This document shows, in pieces, positions 33,584-41,143 of a stretch of 64,000 nucleotides of DNA. How positions within the stretch are numbered: the stretch's first letter is position 1; every line of letters begins with the position of its first letter. The translations under genes were made by a program, and so were the position numbers. This DNA comes from Actinomycetota bacterium. GTDB taxonomy: Bacteria > Actinomycetota > Acidimicrobiia > IMCC26256 > JAENVU01. The notes below the pieces were generated by a model. That model had not been told where the DNA came from. It did no database searches and saw only the letters and a list, made by a program, of their open reading frames with translations. Location: the NCBI GenBank assembly GCA_016870395.1, contig VGBT01000002.1:1-64000 (forward strand). Reading direction: 5' to 3'.

Positions 33584-33877
33584 TCAGGCGGTGGCGCGGT
33601 GGCGACGCGAGTGGCGCACCATGACGACGCCGGCAACCGCCGCGCCGGCACCGATGAGCGCGAGCCCGGCGACGTCACCACCGGTGAACGGCAGCGTCGA
33701 GGACCTCGAAGCGGACACCCCCTCGACCTGCGTACCCGAACTGTTTTCGACCTCGGTGCCGCCACCGTCCGGGTACGGTGCCGCCAGGGCCGCGCTCGGC
33801 GCCAGGGCTGCCACGACGATGCCGGAGGCAACCGCGAACCGGCCGACCCGACCTGCGAACTTGGAGTGCTTTCTCAC
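33584..33877 (-). CDS. Small secreted LPFTG cell-wall-anchored protein
   Basis: A 97-residue precursor. The signal peptide (FAVASGIVVAALAPSAALA, about 14-32) is followed by a short acidic and Ser/Thr-rich mature part of about 30 residues. The sorting signal is LPFTG at 62-66, then a hydrophobic helix (VAGLALIGAGAAVAGVVMV) and a basic tail RHSRRHRATA. This is the complete LPxTG architecture, so a sortase should anchor it to peptidoglycan. No sortase gene is in the window. The mature part is too short to be an enzyme; it may be a spacer or glycan acceptor (inference). A GTG start follows GGGGAGGGG. Promoter elements are visible upstream. Confidence 0.85.
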   Translation of the reverse strand: MRKHSKFAGRVGRFAVASGIVVAALAPSAALAAPYPDGGGTEVENSSGTQVEGVSASRSSTLPFTGGDVAGLALIGAGAAVAGVVMVRHSRRHRATA

Positions 33878-33925
33878 GAGAATCCCCTCCCCGCTGGACC
33901 CATGCGGTCCCCAACGTGTTCACGC

Positions 33926-33954
33926 AGTGTAGTCACATCGCGCAAGGAGCGCAA
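33926..33954 (-). promoter_or_regulatory. Sigma-70-like promoter of the LPFTG gene
   Basis: The minus strand has TTGCGC (33949-33954), a 17-nt spacer and TACACT (33926-33931). This is the best two-box promoter in the window and leaves an untranslated leader of about 40 nt with a strong ribosome-binding site. Confidence 0.55.
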
Positions 33955-34014
33955 GGACACATCGAGAGGGCCCCTGGGTGCTCTAGACGCTTCGCCGGGC
34001 AGCGAACCGGCGGA

Positions 34015-34067
34015 GCGTGGCCGCCTGCGGTCGGCCACGCTCCGTGGCCGACCGCAGGCGGCCACGC
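34015..34067. terminator. Perfect 24-bp inverted repeat with nested hairpins
   Basis: Arms 34015-34038 and 34044-34067 are perfect reverse complements around the 5-nt loop GCTCC. Each arm also folds on itself (GTGGCCG ... CGGCCAC). It lies just after the stop of the DUF4012 gene and upstream of the LPFTG promoter, so it may be a terminator insulating the two. It lacks a T-run. Confidence 0.55.
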
Positions 34068-34089
34068 CGGACCGGTGGATCCGGCCCGC

Positions 34090-35931
34090 CTACCAGGAGA
34101 TCGTACGCGCCGCGTCGTCCTGCCAGGTCCTGCCATCCGCGGTCCAGGTGACGGCAGGGAACCGGGCCGAGGGCTCGACCCGGACGTGCTCGTGACCCGA
34201 CGGGAGCCGGAACCGCAGCGTGTAGCTCTTGCGCTCGCCGCGCAACAGGCCCACCTCGGCGGCCACGACGCGGGTGGTGCCGTCGGGCCCCGACGCGACG
34301 AGCGTCCCCGCACCCTCGAGCGTGATCCCGTGGGCAGCGGCGGGGACGTCGATTGCGAGGATGCCCCGGTACTCCCCTTCCACGAACCTCGGTGCGAACG
34401 GTCCGATCACGTACTCCGGCAGCCCGGTCGGCGTTTGGTTCTCGAGGGTGACCACCACGGTCACCTCACTGCCGTCCTCGAGCGGACGGTGGGTGAGGTC
34501 GGCGACGACGGGCAGGAACTGGTCCAGCTTGTTGCCCGACCGGTTGGCCACGCCCACGAGCAGCGCGTCCGCCGGGAGCCGCCCCGAGATCCCCGCGGCC
34601 TTCCACGCCCGCTCCTGAGCCGGCTTCGACGACCACGCCAGCACGTGACGGCCCTCGGCCGCCCGGCGGAGCTGCTCGACGAGGCGAGCCGTGTCCCACC
34701 CCGAGCTGTCGAGCTTGGCGACGACGGCGCGCGCCACCGCGCTCAGCCGCTCCCGCCGTGCCTCCTGGTCGGCGTCCGGGGACTCCGAGGGCGCGAAGTC
34801 GAGGTACTGCTGCAACAAGAGCTCGTGCAGCACGTTGGCGCTGTCGATCGTCTTTCCGTCGACCTCGACCGGGCCGACGACCGCGAGCAGCCGCTTCAGC
34901 GCGACCGGGTCGAGCATGAGCACCCCGTCGACGGTCTCTCCGGTGCGGGCCTGCCACATCTGCGCGGCGAGCTGCGCGTTCGCGTCGAACTGCGGTGACA
35001 TCGCGAGGTAACGCCACTCGGAGCTCGGGTCGAGCCAGCCCCATCTTGCCGCGAGGTCTCCGGTTACCGGGACCTGGCCCACCGGGAGCGCGAGGTCGCC
35101 CGTGTCGGTCATCGGTCCGAGCTCGAAGCGCCCGTCCTGCATCGTCAGCACACCGGCAGACAGGAGCATGCCGGAGCCGACGCGCATCTCGGCGTTGTTC
35201 GCCGCGAGCACCAGGTACCTGGTGGGTCCCTGGGCCATTGCTGCGATGCCGGTGGAGGCCTCGTCGACGTCGGTCATCGCGCGCCGCACGTCGGTGAGTC
35301 GCTCCGCAAGCTCCGAGCGGGCGTCCGCGAGCGGACCCACGAGCGCCTGCGACGGACCCAGCGACACGCCGCGCAGCTCCTCGCGCGCCTCGCGCGCGAT
35401 CTGCCCGAGGTCTTCGAGGAGCGCGATGCGTGCCGGACCCACGTCGGTCGGCGCTTCGAGCAGCGCGGACGACTCCTCCATCGTGGCGACGCCCAGGTCG
35501 ACGACCTGCGAAGCCGAGGACGTGAGCGCCCGCACCGACCGGGCCTGACGGCCGACGAAGGGGAGCGGCTCGAACGGGGCAAGCAACGGCGAGTCGGCCG
35601 CGGCCGCGGCCCGGTCGAGCTCCCGCGCCGCTTCGCGCATACGGTCGAGCCCTTCGCCGCGGATCAGCTCGGCCGGCCCGAGGTCGGCCTGGGTCTGGCG
35701 GAGCATCTCGATGCCGCGATCGGCCCGTTCACGGGCCTCGAGCAGCGTCACCCCGGCGAGCACGACCCACACCGCCAGCAGGCCCAGCCCGAGCAGCACC
35801 ACGAGGCGTCGACGGCGGCGACGCCGGCCCCCGTCCCCGTGGCTGTCGGGACCGTCGGGGCCGGTCGTCGACAGGTCCTCGGGGAGCGTCTCGGACCCTA
35901 CGGGGGTGGTAGAGGGCTGGTCGTCGGGCAT
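34090..35931 (-). CDS. DUF4012 membrane-anchored protein
   Basis: A 613-residue protein with a charged cytoplasmic N-terminus, a run of arginines and one transmembrane helix (LVVLLGLGLLAVWVVLAGVTLL, about 45-66), then a large external region. A helical part (LRQTQADLG ... ARELDRAAAAADS) precedes the DUF4012 core, with YLVLAANNAEMRVGSGMLLS, LPVTGDLAARWGWLDPSS-like motifs and VDGVLMLDPVALKRLLAVVG. DUF4012 proteins are frequent beside actinobacterial exopolysaccharide genes but have no defined activity. The ATG at 35931 is 9 nt after TACGAT; the frame is open further upstream without a better start. It was probably transcribed alone and ends at the 34015 palindrome. Confidence 0.85.
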   Translation of the reverse strand: MPDDQPSTTPVGSETLPEDLSTTGPDGPDSHGDGGRRRRRRRLVVLLGLGLLAVWVVLAGVTLLEARERADRGIEMLRQTQADLGPAELIRGEGLDRMREAARELDRAAAAADSPLLAPFEPLPFVGRQARSVRALTSSASQVVDLGVATMEESSALLEAPTDVGPARIALLEDLGQIAREAREELRGVSLGPSQALVGPLADARSELAERLTDVRRAMTDVDEASTGIAAMAQGPTRYLVLAANNAEMRVGSGMLLSAGVLTMQDGRFELGPMTDTGDLALPVGQVPVTGDLAARWGWLDPSSEWRYLAMSPQFDANAQLAAQMWQARTGETVDGVLMLDPVALKRLLAVVGPVEVDGKTIDSANVLHELLLQQYLDFAPSESPDADQEARRERLSAVARAVVAKLDSSGWDTARLVEQLRRAAEGRHVLAWSSKPAQERAWKAAGISGRLPADALLVGVANRSGNKLDQFLPVVADLTHRPLEDGSEVTVVVTLENQTPTGLPEYVIGPFAPRFVEGEYRGILAIDVPAAAHGITLEGAGTLVASGPDGTTRVVAAEVGLLRGERKSYTLRFRLPSGHEHVRVEPSARFPAVTWTADGRTWQDDAARTISW

Positions 35932-35940
35932 TACCGGAGG

Positions 35941-35946
35941 ATCGTA
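35941..35946 (-). promoter_or_regulatory. Candidate -10 box of a leaderless gene
   Basis: Minus-strand TACGAT lies 9 nt before the ATG at 35931. The same hexamer precedes the tRNA at 60566. Confidence 0.5.
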
Positions 35947-36009
35947 CGGGGCCACGTGCCGCGCGTCGACGCGCCCGGCCCGGCACCTGAGGGCGGATCG
36001 CACCCCGAC

Positions 36010-36957
36010 TCAGAGCTCGGAGCGCTCCCGGTGGTGGGTCCGACCCGGCTCGCAATCGCCGAACAGGGGGCAGTACGGGCAGAGCCCGCTCGGTGTGCGC
36101 TCGAGCGCGTCGAGTCGTTTCGTGCGCGCCGACTGGTACTTCCGAACCCCGTCGAGGACCCGCCGCACCTCCGAGCGCAGCAGGTCCTCGGTGACGTCGA
36201 GCGTCGGCGTGTCCCCCGAGTCGAGATAGTGCACGGCGATCCGGAACGGCGGAACCCGGCGCACGAACGTCTCCAGCAGCGCGTAGAAGCGCACGTCGTA
36301 GAGGTTCCGGTCGTGCTCGCCGCCCGACTTCAGATCCACGATGAGCGTGCCCGCCCGAGACCCACGCGGACGGAAGAGCGCGAGGTCGGCCTTCCCCGAG
36401 AACGTGACCCGCCCCTCGCAACACGTGACGCGCATAGATGTCTCGACTCGCGGCAGCCATGCCGCGCCGACGCGCGGCCAGTCCATCGCGAACTTGCTCA
36501 CCGCATCGGCGACCTCGGCGCCGAGCTCTGCGCGTGTCCCTTCCGAGAGCCCTTGCAAGAACGCTCCGAGACCGGTCCGGTCGTCGTCGTCGGACATGAG
36601 ATCGGCAAGCACGCCGCGCACGGCGTCGAGTGGCGCGATCGAGTACCCGGAGCCGATCATCCGCTGCACGCCGCGATGACTCAACGTGCCACGGGCGTTG
36701 GCGAGGCTCCAGCGGAACCGCTCGTAGTCGCGGGCGTAGGCGAGCCCCTCACACGTATGCGCTGCATGGATCACCTGCTTGCCGACGAAGAGCGAATCGC
36801 CGTCGTCGAGTGCTCCCGCCACCTCGAGGAGCCCCGCCTCCAGCTCCTCTCGGAGCCGATGTGCGATTGCTTCGGGGAACGTCGGGCGCTCTCCCCCCGG
36901 ATCGACCACCCGGTCGAGGATCTCCGCCTGTCGGGGCGTGAGGTCGGGTTCAGGCAC
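36010..36957 (-). CDS. PD-(D/E)XK (RecB/Cas4-like) nuclease with Fe-S cysteines
   Basis: A 315-residue protein. The active-site core is VTFSGKADLALFRPRG followed by TLIVDLKSGGEH, which gives the G-x-x-D ... D-x-K pattern of PD-(D/E)XK nucleases. Four cysteines are placed as in AddB/Cas4-type iron-sulfur nucleases: one N-terminal (AHTCEGLAY, about residue 68) and three C-terminal (CPYCPLFGDC). A helical region of about 100 residues lies between. It is probably a DNA exonuclease or repair nuclease in the cytoplasm. There is no helicase, cas gene or CRISPR array nearby. A GTG start follows TAGGGT by 6 nt. It diverges from the thiolase-like gene. Confidence 0.82.
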   Translation of the reverse strand: MPEPDLTPRQAEILDRVVDPGGERPTFPEAIAHRLREELEAGLLEVAGALDDGDSLFVGKQVIHAAHTCEGLAYARDYERFRWSLANARGTLSHRGVQRMIGSGYSIAPLDAVRGVLADLMSDDDDRTGLGAFLQGLSEGTRAELGAEVADAVSKFAMDWPRVGAAWLPRVETSMRVTCCEGRVTFSGKADLALFRPRGSRAGTLIVDLKSGGEHDRNLYDVRFYALLETFVRRVPPFRIAVHYLDSGDTPTLDVTEDLLRSEVRRVLDGVRKYQSARTKRLDALERTPSGLCPYCPLFGDCEPGRTHHRERSEL

Positions 36958-36963
36958 TTCGCG

Positions 36964-36969
36964 ACCCTA
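36964..36969 (-). promoter_or_regulatory. Candidate -10 box of a leaderless gene
   Basis: Minus-strand TAGGGT lies 6 nt before the GTG at 36957. It sits within the 47-nt divergent region shared with the box at 36990. Confidence 0.45.
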
Positions 36970-36989
36970 GCGACCGGGTGCGACACGCT

Positions 36990-36995
36990 TAGGCT
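36990..36995 (+). promoter_or_regulatory. Candidate -10 box of a leaderless gene
   Basis: TAGGCT lies 9 nt before the ATG at 37005. The preceding T gives TTAGGCT, identical to the box before 1108. Confidence 0.5.
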
Positions 36996-37004
36996 CCCGC
37001 CCTC

Positions 37005-38522
37005 ATGGCTGTCGATCCCCGCACGCCCGTCATCGTCGGCACCGGTCAGGTCTCCCAGCGCGAGGCCGACCCCGCCGCGGCACTCGAACCCGTCGACCTG
37101 CTCGCGACCGCGGCGCGAGCCGCCGACGCCGACGCGCGGGCACGCCGCTCGCTGCTCGACACGGTCGACACAATCGCAGTGGTCGACATCCTGTCGTGGA
37201 AGTACCCCGATCCGGGGGCGTTGCTCGCGCGCCGGCTGGGCATCGAGCCGCGACGAACCGTCACCACGACGGTAGGCGGCAACAGCCCGCAGATGCTCGT
37301 CAACCGTCTCGGCGACGGGGTGCAACGCGGCGAGCACGACGTGGTGCTGCTCGGCGGCACCGAGTGCATGTACACGCGCTGGCGGGCCCGGCGGGCCGAT
37401 CCGAAGACATGGCTGCCGTGGGAGCAGCCCGACGACCCCCCGTGCCCCGACGTGCGCGGCGACGACCGGCCCGGGTCGAGCGCGTTCGAGCTCGCGCACC
37501 TCGCCCTCGCCCCGACCCAGGTCTACCCGCTGTTCGAGACGGCGCGGCGCGCGCTGCTCGGGCACGGCCTCGACGAGCACCAGCGCCATGTCGCGCGCCT
37601 GTGGTCGCACTTCGCCTCGGCGGCCGCCGACAACCCCCACGCCTGGTCTCGAACCCCGTATTCGCCCGACGATCTCCGCACCGTGTCGCCCGACAACCGG
37701 ATGGTGGTGTTCCCGTACCCGAAGCGGCTGTGCGCCAACATCGACGTCGACCAGGCGGCTGCGATGCTCCTCTGCTCGTACCAGGCAGCCCGCGACGCGG
37801 GTGTGCCCGACGGGCGCATGGTGTTCCTACGCGCCGGTGCCGACGCGCACGACACCTACTTCTTCTCGGAGCGCGTGTCGCTCGCCGAGTCGCAGGCGAT
37901 CGGAATCGCGGGGCGTGCTGCGGTCGAGGCCGCCGGGGTCACGCTCGACGACGTCGCGCGCTTCGACCTCTACTCCTGCTTCCCCTCGGCGGTGCAGGCG
38001 GCGATGGGCTCGCTCGGTCTCGTCGGTCCCGACGGTGGCGACACCCGGCCGCTTACTGTCACCGGCGGACTCGGCTTCGCCGGCGGGCCCGGCAACAACT
38101 ACGTGACCCACTCGATCGCGGCGATGGTCGACGCGTGTCGCGCCGACCCGGGTGCGCTCGGGCTGGTCACCGCGCTCGGTTGGTACGTCACGAAGCACTC
38201 CGTGGGTGTGTACTCCGCCACACCGGGACCGGATGGCTTCCGTGTTGTCGATCCGCGCGCCACCCAGGGCGTGGTCGACGTGGGCCCGACCCGCGCGGTC
38301 ACCGGCCCCTACGCGGGCGACGCCGTCGTGGAGGCGACCTCCGTCGCCTACGAGCGCGACGGCACGCCGAGCCTCGGGATCCTGGCCGCACTCACCGTCG
38401 ACGGCCGCCGCGCGCTCGCGATCAGCCGCGACGCGGACGCGCTCGCCTCGATGTGCGCGGAGGCCTGGGAAGGGCGCTCGGTGACCCTGCGCCCCGACGG
38501 CGACACGAACCACCTGGGATAG
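37005..38522 (+). CDS. Thiolase-superfamily acetyl-CoA acetyltransferase-like protein
   Basis: A 505-residue thiolase-fold protein. It begins TPVIVGTGQVSQREADPA and contains TTVGGNSPQMLVNRLGDGV where classical thiolases carry the nucleophilic cysteine, so the usual CGS motif is absent. C-terminal landmarks are DLYSCFPSAVQAAMGSLGL, TVTGGLGFAGGPGNNYVTHS and ALGWYVTKHSVGVYSATP. These fit the actinobacterial acetyl-CoA acetyltransferase-like group often tied to lipid or sterol degradation. The missing N-terminal cysteine means the reaction may differ from normal thiolysis. A C-terminal OB-like tail (about 410-505) follows. The leaderless ATG is 9 nt after TAGGCT. Confidence 0.82.
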   Translation: MAVDPRTPVIVGTGQVSQREADPAAALEPVDLLATAARAADADARARRSLLDTVDTIAVVDILSWKYPDPGALLARRLGIEPRRTVTTTVGGNSPQMLVNRLGDGVQRGEHDVVLLGGTECMYTRWRARRADPKTWLPWEQPDDPPCPDVRGDDRPGSSAFELAHLALAPTQVYPLFETARRALLGHGLDEHQRHVARLWSHFASAAADNPHAWSRTPYSPDDLRTVSPDNRMVVFPYPKRLCANIDVDQAAAMLLCSYQAARDAGVPDGRMVFLRAGADAHDTYFFSERVSLAESQAIGIAGRAAVEAAGVTLDDVARFDLYSCFPSAVQAAMGSLGLVGPDGGDTRPLTVTGGLGFAGGPGNNYVTHSIAAMVDACRADPGALGLVTALGWYVTKHSVGVYSATPGPDGFRVVDPRATQGVVDVGPTRAVTGPYAGDAVVEATSVAYERDGTPSLGILAALTVDGRRALAISRDADALASMCAEAWEGRSVTLRPDGDTNHLG

Positions 38523-38523
38523 G

Positions 38524-39156
38524 TCACTCCTTCCAAAAGTCCCAGTAGGTCAGCTCCGCCACCGGACGGCGCTGTGCGGGCTTGAAGTCGTCGCCGGTGA
38601 AGTACGCGACCGGCAGCAGGCCGACCTGCGTGACGTTGTCGGGGATCCCGAGCAGCGCGGCGGCCTCCGCCTCGTGGCCGAGGTGCATCGTGGTGAGCAC
38701 CGAACCGAGGCCGCGGCTACGCAACGCGAGCTGGAAGCTCCAGACCGCGGGGAAGATCGACCCGAACAGGCTCGCCCCGGAGAACGCTTCGGCCCCCGGG
38801 CGCCCGTACACACACGGCACGACGTGCACCGGCACCTCGTGGAAGTGCTCCGCGAGGTACGCGGCCGACGAGTACACGCGTTGCTGCTGCGCGTCCGACG
38901 CGTCGGGAGCGACCATCCCGGCGTAGGGCTCCCACACGCGGCGGTAGAGCTCGGCGAGCGCGGCCCGCTTGTCGGCGTCGGTCACCACCACCCAGCGCCA
39001 GCCCTGAGAGTTCGAGCCGGTCGGCGCCTGGATCGCGAGTTTCAGGCACTCCTCGATCACCTCGCGCCCGACCGGCCGGTGCAGGTCGAGACGCCTGCGC
39101 ACCGCTCGGGTGGTGCTGAGGAGATGGTCGACGGCGTCGAGGTCGATGGGGGTCAT
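38524..39156 (-). CDS. Nitroreductase-family FMN oxidoreductase
   Basis: A 210-residue member of the nitroreductase family. TTRAVRRRLDLHRPVGREVI provides the conserved Arg-rich FMN-phosphate contacts, AIQAPTGSNSQGWRWVVVTD is the family signature, and LRSRGLGSVLTTMHLGHEAE is the second flavin-binding part. It probably acts as an NAD(P)H-dependent, FMN-containing dimer in the cytoplasm on nitroaromatics, quinones or a specialised substrate; this cannot be narrowed. AAGGAG lies 6 nt before the ATG. The stop is one base away from the stop of the converging thiolase-like gene. Confidence 0.9.
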   Translation of the reverse strand: MTPIDLDAVDHLLSTTRAVRRRLDLHRPVGREVIEECLKLAIQAPTGSNSQGWRWVVVTDADKRAALAELYRRVWEPYAGMVAPDASDAQQQRVYSSAAYLAEHFHEVPVHVVPCVYGRPGAEAFSGASLFGSIFPAVWSFQLALRSRGLGSVLTTMHLGHEAEAAALLGIPDNVTQVGLLPVAYFTGDDFKPAQRRPVAELTYWDFWKE

Positions 39157-39204
39157 CGTGTGCTCCTTCTTGGACGGTCGGCTCCGGTGCGGTGGCGCGA
39201 CCGC

Positions 39205-39210
39205 TAGTTT
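39205..39210 (+). promoter_or_regulatory. Candidate -10 box of a leaderless gene
   Basis: TAGTTT lies 8 nt before the GTG at 39219 and supports that start over an upstream ATG at 39192. Confidence 0.45.
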
Positions 39211-39218
39211 CGCGAATC

Positions 39219-39617
39219 GTGCAGTCTGGCGTTCCGAGCCGGGCCAGGACGTTCTGGTGGGGCTTCACCCGCCGGTGCGCATGTTGTGGCTCCGGGCACC
39301 TGTTCCACGGCTACTTCCACATGGTCCCCGACTGCCCGCGCTGCAGTCTGCACTTCGAGCGGGAGCAGGGCTACTTCTCCGGCGCGCTTGCGATCAACAT
39401 CATCGCGACCGGTGGGCTGTTCGCCATCGTGTTCGTCGCGCTGCTGATCCTGACCGTGCCCGACGTACCGGTCGTCCCCGTGCTCGCGGTCGTGCTGCCC
39501 ATCGCGGCGTTCGGACCCATCGTCTACTACCCGTTCTCGAAGACCATGTGGGTCGCGGTCGACCGCGCGTTCCTGCAACGGCTGGACCCCAACGAGACGC
39601 TCGACGAGCGCCTGTAG
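39219..39617 (+). CDS. DUF983 small membrane protein
   Basis: A 132-residue protein. The N-terminus has a zinc-ribbon-like pair of CxxC motifs, CACCGSGHLFHGYFHMVPDC then CPRC near residue 36-43, typical of DUF983. Two transmembrane helices follow (ALAINIIATGGLFAIVFVAL and VVPVLAVVLPIAAFGPIVYY). DUF983 proteins are widespread small membrane proteins without an assigned reaction, although some lie near cytochrome oxidase genes; none is seen here. GTG 39219 is chosen from the TAGTTT box. It converges on the VOC gene with an 8-nt gap. Confidence 0.85.
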   Translation: MQSGVPSRARTFWWGFTRRCACCGSGHLFHGYFHMVPDCPRCSLHFEREQGYFSGALAINIIATGGLFAIVFVALLILTVPDVPVVPVLAVVLPIAAFGPIVYYPFSKTMWVAVDRAFLQRLDPNETLDERL

Positions 39618-39625
39618 CGACCGTC

Positions 39626-40006
39626 TCAGCGCGCGCGGGCCTCGGTGATCGAGAGCACGTTGCCGTCGGGATCAGCGAACCAGGCCACCTGGTCGCCGCT
39701 CGGAGCCGACCAGACGCCAAGGGCGTCTTGATCGAACCAGTCGAACCTCAAGGTCTCTACCCCCGCTCCAGCGAGGGCGCGGGCAGTCTCCTCGGCATCC
39801 ACGACCTCCCAACCCAACACCGTGAAGGGACGCGGTTCGAGATCGGGCACGGCTGTGAGTCGGATGCGAGTGCCGTGGGCGTCGAGCTGGACCGCGCGTT
39901 CGTCGGATACGACGACGGTCAGACCAAGGACACGTTCGTAGAAATCCCTGGCACGGCTCAGCTCGGACACCGGAACGAACGCGACCGCCGAGAATGCCTC
40001 CAGCAC
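39626..40006 (-). CDS. VOC-superfamily (glyoxalase-like) protein
   Basis: A 126-residue single-module vicinal-oxygen-chelate protein. VAFVPVSELSRARDFYERVL is the first beta-alpha unit, with VVVSDERAVQLDAHGTRIRL and QVAWFADPDGNVLSITE as the second half. The usual first metal ligand (His or Glu after strand 1) is not obvious, so metal binding and catalysis are uncertain. It may bind a small molecule rather than act as a glyoxalase. The GTG start is one base after the stop of the 71-residue gene upstream, so the two are probably co-translated at the end of the prfA-prmC run. Confidence 0.85.
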   Translation of the reverse strand: MLEAFSAVAFVPVSELSRARDFYERVLGLTVVVSDERAVQLDAHGTRIRLTAVPDLEPRPFTVLGWEVVDAEETARALAGAGVETLRFDWFDQDALGVWSAPSGDQVAWFADPDGNVLSITEARAR

Positions 40007-40007
40007 G

Positions 40008-40223
40008 TCAGCCCCTCAGGTCGACCTGGAGCGTGAGGACACCGTCGACCAACTCCCACGTCGCGTCGCCGACGATCCCGTAGTCCTGGAAGTCGAGCTG
40101 GGCCTGGTGGACGAAGCGCTCACGCTCGGGGCCCGCGACGGGCGGCAGCGGCCGGCTCTTCACCGCGGCTGCCCGGTCGCGGAACCTCTCGAGCATCGCT
40201 TCCACGTCCAGCTCGTCGGCCAC
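40008..40223 (-). CDS. Small conserved-looking hypothetical protein
   Basis: A 71-residue soluble protein, MADELDVEAMLERFRDRAAA..., with an N-terminal helix and a C-terminal beta hairpin (DATWELVDGVLTLQVDL). I do not recognise a family. It starts 9 nt after the prmC stop and ends one base before the VOC gene start, so it is embedded in the prfA-prmC transcription unit. Codon use matches its neighbours and its composition is not the Arg-rich type of antisense frames. No membrane segment or signal peptide is present. Confidence 0.7.
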   Translation of the reverse strand: MADELDVEAMLERFRDRAAAVKSRPLPPVAGPERERFVHQAQLDFQDYGIVGDATWELVDGVLTLQVDLRG

Positions 40224-40232
40224 CCGGCGAAT

Positions 40233-41126
40233 CTACGCGACGCAGCGGGCCACCAGCACGCGGTCCTTCCCCGCGAGGTCGGTGAGCACGGTCACCGACG
40301 CGAAGCCCGCGGCCCGCGCCCGGGCTGTCGCGTCGATCGCCTGGTGCGGTGCGAGCTCGAGCACGACCGCACCCGCCGGAGCGAGCCAGCGCGGGGCCTC
40401 GGCCAGGATCGCCTCGATCGCCTCGAGCCCCGTCGGGCCGCTCACCAACGCGCCGCGTGGCTCCCAGTCGGCCACCTCGGCCGGCAGCGTCGCGAACTCG
40501 GGCTCGGACACGTACGGCGGGTTCGACACAACGAGCAGCAGCCGCCCGCGCAGCTCCTCGGGTAGCGCCTCGAACCACGAACCGGCCTCGATCCGCACTC
40601 GCGCCGCCGTGGTTCCCGAGCCGGCGGCGTTCGCGCGTGCGACGTCGAGGGCGGCGTCGCTCGCGTCGGTCGCCCACACCTCGGCATCGGGCAGCGATGC
40701 CGCGAGCGCGAGCGCGAGCGCGCCCGAGCCGGTGCCGAGATCGGCGACCGCGTAGTGCGTGAGTGCACCCGCCCAGGGATCGACTCTCCCGACCCGTTCG
40801 CCGAGGCGCCGCACCTCCTCGATCGCGACCTGCGCGACGACCTCGGTCTCGGGCCGCGGGATGAGCACGCGCCGATCGACCAGGAGGTCGAGACCCCAGA
40901 ACGACCACGAGCCCAACACGTACTGCAGCGGCTCGCCGGCCACCCGGCGCGTCACGAGCCCGCGCATCGTGTCGATCGCGCGCTGGGTCGCCACCGCGTC
41001 GGCATCCGCTGCCTGCGCCGCGGCATCGAGCCCCGACGCCTCCTCGAGCATCCACCGGGCCTCGACACCGGGCCGATCGACGCCGGCAACGCGCAGCGCG
41101 TGCTCGGCCTCGGCGCGCAGCTCCAA
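40233..41126 (-). CDS. prmC: Peptide chain release factor N5-glutamine methyltransferase PrmC
   Basis: A 297-residue methyltransferase. The N-terminal helical domain (ELRAEAEHALRVAGVDRPGV ... EPLQYVLGSWSFWGL) is typical of PrmC/HemK. The catalytic domain shows RRVLIPRPETEVVAQ, a glycine-rich SAM loop (DLGTGSGALALALA) and NPPY in LVVSNPPYVSEPEF, the motif that binds the glutamine amide. It methylates the GGQ glutamine of release factors, here RF1 encoded just upstream with a 17-nt gap. The prfA-prmC pairing is the common bacterial arrangement. There is nothing unusual in the sequence. Confidence 0.96.
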   Translation of the reverse strand: MELRAEAEHALRVAGVDRPGVEARWMLEEASGLDAAAQAADADAVATQRAIDTMRGLVTRRVAGEPLQYVLGSWSFWGLDLLVDRRVLIPRPETEVVAQVAIEEVRRLGERVGRVDPWAGALTHYAVADLGTGSGALALALAASLPDAEVWATDASDAALDVARANAAGSGTTAARVRIEAGSWFEALPEELRGRLLLVVSNPPYVSEPEFATLPAEVADWEPRGALVSGPTGLEAIEAILAEAPRWLAPAGAVVLELAPHQAIDATARARAAGFASVTVLTDLAGKDRVLVARCVA

Positions 41127-41143
41127 CCAGGAGAGAGGACGGC

